The position numbers and the translations under genes are program-made. From contig CANHON010000060.1 in NCBI GenBank assembly GCA_947462115.1, positions 1 through 16,407 of the forward strand: a stretch of 16,407 nucleotides of DNA, given 5' to 3'. The notes below the pieces were generated by a model, which ran no database searches, was not told the DNA's origin, and was given only the letters and a program-made list of their open reading frames with translations. Each line of letters begins with the position of its first letter. Positions within the stretch are counted from its first letter, which is position 1. Positions 6,263-12,427 of the stretch are shown in pieces. This stretch comes from Deltaproteobacteria bacterium (GTDB lineage Bacteria > Myxococcota_A > UBA796 > UBA2385).

Positions 6263-7653
6263 ACCCGATGGAGAGCGCGGACTTTTGGAGCACCTGGGGA
6301 CCGCCCTTGGTGGTGCTGCTGGTGGGCCTCGTGGTGGGCCTCGGGCTGGCCTTGGTCGCCCGCGGGCAGGCCGCGCCGGGCAGCGTGGAGCTGCGGGCCC
6401 GGCGCGAGGCCCTGCTGGCCAAAAAAGACAGCTTGATCGAGCAGATCCGCCTGCTGGAGGCCGATCGGGATCGGCTGCCCGAGGCCGAGCGCGCCGCCCG
6501 CCGCGAGGGCCTGGTGCTGGCCGCTTCGGCGGTGCTGGCGGAGCTCGAGGCCCTGGAGTTCAAGGGCGCGGTCGAGGCGCAGGTGGAGGCCCAGGTCGCG
6601 GCGCAGGCCGAGGGGGCGTCGGCCGCGGGGCCCTGGACGGCCGCGGGGCCCAAGAAGCCCGCCGGCACCCCGGTGAAGTCTGGCCTCAAGATCGGCGGCG
6701 CCATCGCCTTTCTCGGCGTGATGGCCCTGGGCCTGACCGAGGCGGCCAAGCCCCGCGGGGCCGGCATGTCGGTGACCGGCGGGGGCGGGAGCGCGGCCAC
6801 CACCGGCGCGGCGGCGGTGCAGGCGGCCGAGGCGGCGCTCGCGCTCAACCCCCAAGACCTCGCGGCCCTCAATATTTTGACCTATGAGGCCCTGCTGCGG
6901 CGGGACTTTGAGGCGGCGATGACCCACGTGGAGGCCGCCCGGACCGTGTCGCCGGAGCACCCCGATGTGCTCATCCACCTCGCCATCCTGCGCCTGAGCG
7001 TGGGCATGTACGACGTGGCGGCCGAGGCGCTGGGCCGGGCCATCGCCGCCGAGCCGGAGCGCGGCCGGGGGCACCTGTGGCTGGGCCTCGTGCGGATCTA
7101 CCAAGATCAGCGCACCGACGCTGTGACCGAGCTGGAGACGGCCCTGTCGCTGGGCCTGCGGGCCGACGAGACCGCCTTCGCCCGCCAGATGATCGCCGAG
7201 GCCAAGGCGCCCCCGGGCTCCCGCCTCACCGAAGCGACGGCCGAGGCCTCCGGCGGCGGGGCGGCCCCTGCGCAAACAGCGTCAGGGCCGTCGTTCAGCG
7301 GGCCTGGCGGCGGCGGCGCCACCCTCGCGGGCCAGGCCTCCTTCGGCCCCAAGACCGCGGCGGCGCTCGCCGAGCTGCCCGGCACCGTGGTCTTTTTGAT
7401 GGTCTACCGCAACGCCGAGGGCCGCCCGCCCCCGGTGGCCACCGCCAAGGCCAGCCGCGAGGCCCTGCCCTGGACCTTCCAGTTTGAGCAGGGGCACGCC
7501 ATGATGGGCGGCGCTTGGCCCGAGCAGGTCTGGATCAAGGCCCGCCTCGACGGCGACGGCCAGCCCGGCTCCGGCCCGGGCGACGTGGACAGCGCGCTGC
7601 TGGGACCCTTCGCGGTCGGCGCCACCGGGGCGGCCTTGGTCATCGGCGACTGA
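6259..7653 (+). CDS. ccmI: CcmI, apocytochrome chaperone subunit of the haem lyase (TPR protein)
   Basis: CcmI binds apocytochrome c, especially its C-terminal helix, and presents it to CcmF/CcmH. The 464-residue protein has the full family layout. Helix one (about 15-35) leads into a charged, coiled-coil-prone cytoplasmic segment (43-115) and helix two (143-160). Periplasmic TPR-like repeats follow at about 185-315 (AALNPQD, the ARTVSPEHPD repeat and the AIAAEPERGRGHLWLG repeat). After a Gly-rich linker (330-360), a C-terminal beta domain (373-464) contains VVFLMVYRNAEGRPPPVA, GHAMM and KARLDGDG, as in other CcmI/CycH proteins. The start overlaps the ccmH stop as ATGA. It is the last gene of the operon, and the next gene downstream is convergent. 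Confidence 0.9.
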   Translation: MNPMESADFWSTWGPPLVVLLVGLVVGLGLALVARGQAAPGSVELRARREALLAKKDSLIEQIRLLEADRDRLPEAERAARREGLVLAASAVLAELEALEFKGAVEAQVEAQVAAQAEGASAAGPWTAAGPKKPAGTPVKSGLKIGGAIAFLGVMALGLTEAAKPRGAGMSVTGGGGSAATTGAAAVQAAEAALALNPQDLAALNILTYEALLRRDFEAAMTHVEAARTVSPEHPDVLIHLAILRLSVGMYDVAAEALGRAIAAEPERGRGHLWLGLVRIYQDQRTDAVTELETALSLGLRADETAFARQMIAEAKAPPGSRLTEATAEASGGGAAPAQTASGPSFSGPGGGGATLAGQASFGPKTAAALAELPGTVVFLMVYRNAEGRPPPVATAKASREALPWTFQFEQGHAMMGGAWPEQVWIKARLDGDGQPGSGPGDVDSALLGPFAVGATGAALVIGD

Positions 7654-7665
7654 GCGGGCGGCGCG

Positions 7666-7689
7666 CGCCTTCGCCTTCGCCTTCGCCTT
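7666..7689. repeat. CGCCTT hexamer, four tandem copies
   Basis: Four perfect copies of CGCCTT lie in the 45-bp gap between the convergent ccmI and the 174-aa membrane protein gene. This is a simple-sequence repeat. It is not inside either reading frame, so copy-number change would not alter a protein. Confidence 0.85.
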
Positions 7690-7698
7690 GCGCCCGAT

Positions 7699-8223
7699 TC
7701 AGTGGGTTGAGGCCGGCTTTGGGTGGGCGGTCGGGGCCTGCCGACCGATGGGGCTGGTGCTGAGGCCGTTGCCTACGCCGAGGCTGGCGGGCTCGACCGC
7801 GAGCAGCGTGGCGGGGTGGAGCAGCGTCCACATCAGGGTTTGGGTGGCGTCGAACAGCGCCCAGGCCGCGTCCCCGAGCGCCTCGATCTGCTCGGGGATG
7901 GTCCCCCCGGACGGCAGCGCGGCCTCACCGAGAGAAGCGAGGTCAGCGAGATCACCGAGCTCTTCGATGGCCGCGATGGTCGCCCACAGCTCGTGGTGGG
8001 CGGCCAGCCGGGCCTCTTGCACCGCGCGGAGGGGCGCCGCCCACAGGGCCGGGTTCGGGTGCGTGTGCAGGCGCAGGCCCACCCCGGCGCCCAAGCCGGC
8101 CGCGACGCACAGCCCGAGGCCCGCCGTCCGCCAGCGCCGCGGGGCCGACGGATCCGACGGGGCCGACGCGGGCGGGTCCAGCGGGATCAGCAGGGGGGCG
8201 TCCCCCGGTCGGTGGGCGGTCAT
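7699..8223 (-). CDS. Unrecognised single-pass membrane protein, 174 aa
   Basis: I do not recognise this family. The frame looks coding because third positions favour G/C with ordinary GAG, ATC, CTG and GCC codons. GGAG lies seven bases upstream of the ATG at 8223. The N-terminus (1-32) is Pro/Ser/Asp-rich, ends in basic residues (RRWR) and precedes one hydrophobic helix at about 34-52. The remaining 120 residues should be extracytoplasmic. They contain two amphipathic helical stretches, at 66-100 (including EELGDLADLASLGE) and 110-142, and then a Ser/Pro-rich tail. The only cysteine is Cys39 inside the helix. The gene is convergent with ccmI and divergent from the Rieske gene. A role beside electron transfer or cytochrome assembly would be a guess. 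Confidence 0.62.
   Translation of the reverse strand: MTAHRPGDAPLLIPLDPPASAPSDPSAPRRWRTAGLGLCVAAGLGAGVGLRLHTHPNPALWAAPLRAVQEARLAAHHELWATIAAIEELGDLADLASLGEAALPSGGTIPEQIEALGDAAWALFDATQTLMWTLLHPATLLAVEPASLGVGNGLSTSPIGRQAPTAHPKPASTH
7728..7747. other. Inverted repeat, 7-bp arms, near the 3' end of the 174-aa gene
   Basis: CGGTCGG (7728-7734) is the inverse of CCGACCG (7741-7747), separated by six bases. It lies inside the last codons of the minus-strand gene and about 75 nt past the ccmI stop. It might fold at the 3' end of either transcript, but no T-tract follows on either strand. It could also be chance within GC-rich coding DNA. Confidence 0.3.
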
Positions 8224-8394
8224 GCTGCGGCTCCGGGTGCGCTCCCGCGGAGACGGCGTGGCGGGCCGCCTGCATGAGGGCCAGGCCTTGTGCTGCGCGC
8301 CCGAAGCTGCGAGGCTCCGCGGGCCGACGCGCCGCCGCCCCGAGCTACGAAGCCCGGGGCCTTGAGCGCCGCGCCCCGGCCAGAGGTCCCCCCG
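8224..8394. promoter_or_regulatory. Divergent intergenic region, 174-aa gene / Rieske gene
   Basis: These 171 bp separate two divergent start codons and so probably contain both promoters. The only clear elements are ribosome-binding sites: GGAG for the minus gene and AGAGG at 8382-8386 for the Rieske gene. The DNA is very GC-rich and several imperfect GC inverted repeats occur, for example CCCCG/CGGGG around 8338-8358. I saw no convincing -35/-10 pair. The regulatory role is inferred from layout. Confidence 0.35.
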
Positions 8395-8931
8395 ATGACT
8401 CCGTCCAGCGTGGTCGAGCGCGCCGCCGAAGCGCCCCTGAGCCGCCGCCGCTTCTTCGCCCTCAGCGCGGCCTGCGCGGCCTGCGCGGCCTGCGGCAGCA
8501 CCGCGCCCCCGGCGGGCAAAGACTCCGCGCTCGTCGATGGCAACGGTGGGGAAGACGCAGAGGACGTTGTTCCCGACGATGATGGCGGCTGTGAAGCGGC
8601 GGAGGGGGCGCTCGGGCCGGACTGGCAGGCCGTCCCGCTGGTGAGCTACCCGGGCCTCGCCGAGGTCGGCGGCTCGGCCAACGTGGACCTCGGCGGGCGG
8701 CGGCTCGTGCTCGGGCAGCCCACCGCCGGCTGCTTCTCGGCGGTGGACCGGGCCTGCACCCACCAGGGCTGCGACGTGGCCTTCGACGGCGGGCGCTTCG
8801 TCTGCCCCTGCCACGGCGCGGCCTTCGGGCTCGGCGGGGAGGTGCTCTCCGGCCCCACGCCCATCCCGCTGGGCGCCTACCCGGCGGCGCTGCGGGGCGA
8901 GATCGTCTGGGTTCAGCTCAGCGGGGCCTGA
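8395..8931 (+). CDS. Rieske [2Fe-2S] protein, Tat-exported, probable lipoprotein
   Basis: This 178-residue protein carries a complete Rieske cluster. CTHQGC provides ligands Cys121 and His123, and CPCH provides Cys137 and His140. Cys126 and Cys139 are placed for the disulfide found in high-potential Rieske proteins of bc1/b6f and arsenite oxidase type. Gly-rich loops (GEVLSGP at 148-154) complete the fold. The N-terminus has a twin-arginine signal, SRRRFFALSA (16-25), then three Ala-Ala-Cys triplets ending in CGS at 33-35, like a Tat lipoprotein lipobox. An acidic linker (48-67) follows. The ATG at 8395 was chosen over upstream in-frame codons because it places the Tat motif near the N-terminus and has AGAGG eight bases upstream. 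No cytochrome b or oxidase subunit is adjacent, so the partner is unknown. Confidence 0.9.
   Translation: MTPSSVVERAAEAPLSRRRFFALSAACAACAACGSTAPPAGKDSALVDGNGGEDAEDVVPDDDGGCEAAEGALGPDWQAVPLVSYPGLAEVGGSANVDLGGRRLVLGQPTAGCFSAVDRACTHQGCDVAFDGGRFVCPCHGAAFGLGGEVLSGPTPIPLGAYPAALRGEIVWVQLSGA
8467..8493 (+). repeat. 9-bp tandem repeat GCGGCCTGC x3 in the Rieske signal peptide
   Basis: Three perfect 9-bp copies encode Ala-Ala-Cys three times (residues 25-33). The repeat is in frame. It gives three successive candidate lipidation cysteines, 27, 30 and 33. Confidence 0.9.
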
Positions 8932-9009
8932 GCCTGTGCCGATGCCCGGTGCGCCGCGGCCGCCCCCTGGGTGCCGGGTGGGGCGCCGCGTGGTACGCGC
9001 TGCGCCGTA

Positions 9010-9037
9010 GGGCCGCGGCCCGAGGAGCCATCGATTG
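9010..9037 (+). promoter_or_regulatory. GC palindrome and ribosome-binding site deciding a TTG start
   Basis: AGGAG at 9023-9027 lies seven bases before the TTG at 9035, ideal spacing that supports TTG as the start of the downstream 709-aa gene. Directly upstream is the perfect 12-bp palindrome GGGCCGCGGCCC (9010-9021). If it folds in mRNA, it would end two bases before the ribosome-binding site. Confidence 0.6.
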
Positions 9038-11164
9038 TCATCTGACCCGACCGACCCGACCGAGATCGCCGCCCTGGCCGAAGTGGAGGCCATCGGCGCC
9101 CTGTGGAGCCGGGTGGAGGCCGCCCTGGACGCCGCCGAGCCGGGCCTCAGCGCCACCCTCGGCCCGCCGGCCAGCGAGGCGACCCTCGAGGCCCTGCGCC
9201 GCCTCGGCCTGCCCTCGGAGTGGATCGCCCTCTACGCCCGCCACGACGGCCAGACCGCCGATCTGGACCCGCTGTTCGGCGAGTGGCGCTTTCTGCCGGT
9301 GGGCGAGCTCGATCCCTCCTTGGCGCCGGAGCCTTCGCCCTCGGCCGGCTCGGGTCGGTCCGCCCAGGCGTCGATGTCCTCGTTCTCCGCCGAGCCCACG
9401 CTCGCCTCGGAGCACCGGCGGATGATCGAGCTGTCGGCTGGCCTCGCCAGCGCCACCCAGCCCGAGCCGCCCGTCGGGCCGATGAAGCGGGCCTGGGGCA
9501 CGCCGGCTTGGGTGCCCTTCGCCATTGACGAGGTGGGGGGCTCGCTCTGCCTCGACCTCGCGCCCGAGGCGGGCGGTCGGGTCGGCCAGGTGCTCGATCT
9601 GGATCACGAGGGGCCGCGCCGGGTGCGCTGGGCCTCGCTCGCCGAGCTGCTCACCACCGTGGCGGTGGCGCTGGAGAACGGCCACCGCCGCCTGCGCCGC
9701 TGGCGTCCGCTGCCCGGCGGCCGTCGGGTGCGGGATGGGTGGGTGGAGCTGCGCCTCGCGGGGGTCGGCGCCCTGCGGCCCGGCCAGACCTTGCCGCTCG
9801 GCCCGGCGGCGCCCGGCCTGTGCTTGGTCGCGGTGCACGGCCCCACGGTGCAGCCCGGCGGTCGGCGCGGCGAGGACATGCTGTGGCTGGGCGTGGACCT
9901 GCTGGACCCGAGCGCGCGGCCCGCCTCGCCCTGGCAGCTCCTCGACCTGCGGGTGGAGGGGCCAGGCGACCATTGGATCCGCCGGGTCGGCGGCTTCTAC
10001 GGCATCGGCGGGGAGGCCATCCGGGCGCCGGCCGCTGCGATCAACGTGCATGTCGATCTGTTGGCGGACGGGCAGGCCCCCTCCGAAGACGCGGGGGTCG
10101 AGCTGCGCCAAGGCCGCCCGCGGTCGGCCCGCGCCGGCCTGGGCGAGGCGGCGGACCTCAGCGGCGCCCCCCTGCGCCAGCGCGCGCGGGCCCGGGCCTT
10201 GGTGGGCGATCACGCCGCCGCCCTCGCCGATCTCGACCGGGCCATCGCGCTGCGGCCGAGCCCCGATCTGTGGGTGGAGCGGGCGGTGCAGCGGCGGGCG
10301 AACGGCGCCCTGCGCGCGGCCCTCGATGATCTCGCCGCGGCGCTCCGGGAGCTCCCCGAGGGCTGGCTGGCCCGCGAGCTGCGCGTGCGCATCCTCGTCG
10401 AGCTCGGCCGCGGCGCCGAGGCCCTCGACGAGGCCGAGCTCGCGGTGCGCGGGGCCGACAGCGCGGGCCTCGGGCGCGCCCTGCTCATGCGGGCAGAGCT
10501 CCGGTCGACCCTCGGCGACGTGGAGGGGGCGGTCACCGACATCGACGCCGCCCTCGCCGCCCGCCTCGACGACGAGGAGCGGATCGTCGCCCGCGCGGCG
10601 GCCCACCGCATCCGGGAGCAGCGGCTGCGGGCCCGCTCCGGCGGCAGCGTGGGTGGGGTGCTCCGGGACGTGGGCCTGCTGCTCGGGCGCTCCGGGGAGG
10701 CCATCGAGACGCCGGAGGGCACCGTCGTGCCGCTGCGCCTGAGCGTGGCGGAGGCGGCGGTCGGCGGCGTGGCCGAGCTGCGGGTGGGCGAGGGCCGCTT
10801 CGCCCTGCGCTTGCCCCCGGGCGCCGGCGCCGGCAGCCGCCTCTCGGCCCACGGGCTGCTGCCCGAGGGCGCCAAGCTGTGGGTCGAGGTCGAGATCGTG
10901 CTCCCAGAGGGTGATCTCGGCGATGGCGTTCGGGGCGCGATCGTGGCCGTGGAGCGCTGGGACCTGCGGGTGCAGCTCCCCCTGAGCGCCGACGAGCTGC
11001 GCCGGGGCGGCTCCTTTTTGGTGCCGGGCGTCGATGGGCCCGAGCTCATCCACCTCGGGGCGGGCCTGCGCCTCGGCAGCCTGCACCGCCGGGCCGAGCG
11101 GGGCCTCACCCGCGGGCCCAACGCCCGCGGCGAGCTGGTGGTCGAGCTGATCGCCGCGACCTGA
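9035..11164 (+). CDS. SUKH (SMI1/KNR4) - TPR - DnaJ C-terminal-domain fusion protein
   Basis: This 709-residue protein has no signal peptide and is probably cytoplasmic. Residues about 18-215 match the SUKH/SMI1-KNR4 pattern. The clearest parts are ALYARHDGQ (66-73), FGEWRFLPVGEL (81-92), the GTPAWVPFA..GGSLCLDL stretch (155-175), GGRVGQVLDLDHEGP (180-194) and a final SLAELL helix. Residues 230-345 are a beta-rich region I do not recognise. Residues about 378-525 are helical repeats of TPR type (ALADLDRAIALRPSP). The C-terminus resembles the two beta substrate-binding domains of DnaJ/CbpA. Domain I is near 563-622 (LRLSVAEAAVGG, then LRLPPGAGAGSRLSAHG) and domain II is 642-709. No J domain or HPD motif is present. 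The domain assignments are mine and the DnaJ part is the least certain. A TTG start with AGGAG seven bases upstream is well supported. The specific function is unknown. Confidence 0.8.
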   Translation: MSSDPTDPTEIAALAEVEAIGALWSRVEAALDAAEPGLSATLGPPASEATLEALRRLGLPSEWIALYARHDGQTADLDPLFGEWRFLPVGELDPSLAPEPSPSAGSGRSAQASMSSFSAEPTLASEHRRMIELSAGLASATQPEPPVGPMKRAWGTPAWVPFAIDEVGGSLCLDLAPEAGGRVGQVLDLDHEGPRRVRWASLAELLTTVAVALENGHRRLRRWRPLPGGRRVRDGWVELRLAGVGALRPGQTLPLGPAAPGLCLVAVHGPTVQPGGRRGEDMLWLGVDLLDPSARPASPWQLLDLRVEGPGDHWIRRVGGFYGIGGEAIRAPAAAINVHVDLLADGQAPSEDAGVELRQGRPRSARAGLGEAADLSGAPLRQRARARALVGDHAAALADLDRAIALRPSPDLWVERAVQRRANGALRAALDDLAAALRELPEGWLARELRVRILVELGRGAEALDEAELAVRGADSAGLGRALLMRAELRSTLGDVEGAVTDIDAALAARLDDEERIVARAAAHRIREQRLRARSGGSVGGVLRDVGLLLGRSGEAIETPEGTVVPLRLSVAEAAVGGVAELRVGEGRFALRLPPGAGAGSRLSAHGLLPEGAKLWVEVEIVLPEGDLGDGVRGAIVAVERWDLRVQLPLSADELRRGGSFLVPGVDGPELIHLGAGLRLGSLHRRAERGLTRGPNARGELVVELIAAT

Positions 11165-11184
11165 AGAGCGCGCGGGACGCCAAT

Positions 11185-11202
11185 GGGGGCCCTTCGGCCC
11201 CC
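11185..11202. terminator. Hairpin between convergent genes, possible bidirectional terminator
   Basis: GGGGGCC (11185-11191) pairs perfectly with GGCCCCC (11196-11202) around a CTTC loop, giving a seven-bp all-GC stem. It lies 20 nt past the SUKH-TPR gene stop and 5 nt past the stop of the convergent lamin-tail gene. Its placement in a 42-nt convergent gap fits a shared terminator. No clear T-tract follows on either strand, so Rho-independent action is not certain. Confidence 0.55.
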
Positions 11203-11206
11203 GGCT

Positions 11207-12427
11207 TCACTCGCCGAGCAGCCGCAGGTCGAAGGTGAGATCGCCGCTGGTGGGCGAACCTTGGTGGACCTCCACCGCCAGCCGGTGGAGGCCCGGGCCC
11301 AGGAGCGCCGGATCGATCGGGTAGATCCGGTAGGCCCGCTCCTCTCCGCCGTTGACCGTGCCGATGGCGTAGCTGCTCGGGTCCAGCGGCCCCTCGGGGA
11401 GCAGGTCGCGCATCAGCTCCACGCCGTCGAGGACAACGCGCGCGCCGTCATCCCGGCGAAGCCAGAGCTCCAGGCGGCGCAGGCCCTCGACCCCTTCGAC
11501 CTCGGCCCGGAAGCACCAGCTGGGGGTGCGCGCGTCGGCGGGCCCGAGATCGATGTAGGTGCGCAGCCCGTCCTCGCCAGCGCCGATGGGCGCCGGGCCC
11601 TCGGCCCAGCCCGCGGGGTCTTCGGCGGCGGTCTCCCAGCCCTCGACGCCGGGGCAGGCCCCGAACCGCCAGGGCGCGCCCGTGTCGATGAAGGCGGTGG
11701 TGGGCGCCGGCGGCAGCGCGTTGGGGGCGCCGGGCGTGCCGTGGGGCGCAAAGCCGAGGCAGCCCTCGCCCTCGCCCGCGTCCGCACAGCCGTCGGTGAT
11801 CCGCCGCAGGGCCACGTCCTCGGGCATCGGGCCGACCTGGAGGGTCCAGCGGTCGCCGCCGGGCGCCCGCAGGGTGAGCAGCTCGCCGCCGGCCGAGAGC
11901 GCGAAGGGCAGGTGCCCGGGCCCGGTGCCGCCGTCGGCCGCGAGCAGCAGGTGCCCCCGGGCCGGCACAACGAGGCCGTCGAGCGGGGCGCCGATCCGGC
12001 GGTCGTCTACGGCCTCGGGGTCGTCGCTCAGCGTCCAGCCGTCGAGGGCGACGTCCGCCTCGCCTGGGTTGTAGAGCTCGATCCAGTCGGGGTGCAGGCC
12101 GTCGCTGTCGGTGTAGCCGTGGTCGTTGTTGAGCATCAGCTCGTTGATCACAACGGGATGCTCGGTGGGGTAGACCGGCAAGGGCCCGGTGTCGCCGCTG
12201 TCGCCGCCGTCGGCGGTGCCGTCCCCGCTGTCCGCTGCGCCGCTGTCGGGGGCGCCGCTGTCGTTCGGCCGTCCGCCGTCCGCCACGCCGTGGGCGGCGG
12301 AGTCCACCTTGGGCGAGCTGCAGCCCATGGGCGCGACCCCGATCAGGAGCGAGATCGGGAGCCTGAGCGGGACCGAGCGCGCGGCCGAGGCGAACCGCCG
12401 ATCTCGGCGCAAAATCATCGGGATCAT
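11207..12427 (-). CDS. Lamin-tail-domain lipoprotein with C-terminal beta-sandwich
   Basis: This 406-residue protein is predicted to be exported. A basic N-terminus and hydrophobic stretch (about 21-35) end in MGCSS, with Cys36 as the likely lipidated residue. A Ser/Asp/Gly-rich linker (about 40-85) follows. Residues 91-236 form a lamin-tail domain, an Ig-like fold. They begin with VVINELMLNN, contain DWIELYNPGEADVALDGW (114-131) and end with GTPGAPN (229-235). Residues 245-406 match the carbohydrate-binding-like beta domain common beside lamin-tail and CotH domains, with RRDDGARVVLDGVEL and LAVEVHQGSPTSGDL. No catalytic site is visible, so an adhesion or cell-surface role is inferred. The ATG at 12427 overlaps the CotH kinase stop as ATGA, placing it second in a two-gene operon. 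Confidence 0.85.
   Translation of the reverse strand: MIPMILRRDRRFASAARSVPLRLPISLLIGVAPMGCSSPKVDSAAHGVADGGRPNDSGAPDSGAADSGDGTADGGDSGDTGPLPVYPTEHPVVINELMLNNDHGYTDSDGLHPDWIELYNPGEADVALDGWTLSDDPEAVDDRRIGAPLDGLVVPARGHLLLAADGGTGPGHLPFALSAGGELLTLRAPGGDRWTLQVGPMPEDVALRRITDGCADAGEGEGCLGFAPHGTPGAPNALPPAPTTAFIDTGAPWRFGACPGVEGWETAAEDPAGWAEGPAPIGAGEDGLRTYIDLGPADARTPSWCFRAEVEGVEGLRRLELWLRRDDGARVVLDGVELMRDLLPEGPLDPSSYAIGTVNGGEERAYRIYPIDPALLGPGLHRLAVEVHQGSPTSGDLTFDLRLLGE

Noticed and set aside
6082..7275. A 397-codon minus-strand frame opposite ccmH and ccmI
   Set aside because: The plus strand carries CcmH and CcmI motifs; the mirror product is repetitive Gly/Arg/His sequence.
7666..7689. The CGCCTT repeat as a possible CRISPR or regulatory array
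   Set aside because: The units are six bases with no spacers; it is a simple tandem repeat.
8290..8394. Longer in-frame start for the Rieske protein
   Set aside because: It would place about 35 residues before the twin-arginine motif; the ATG at 8395 gives a normal Tat signal and has AGAGG upstream.
9035..9300. SUKH domain as evidence for a toxin-immunity locus
   Set aside because: No toxin, secretion or further immunity gene lies beside it, and the SUKH part is fused to TPR and chaperone-like domains.
9038..11086. A 682-codon minus-strand open frame opposite the SUKH fusion gene
   Set aside because: Codon and residue composition are those of an antisense shadow, while the plus strand has a ribosome-binding site and recognisable domains.
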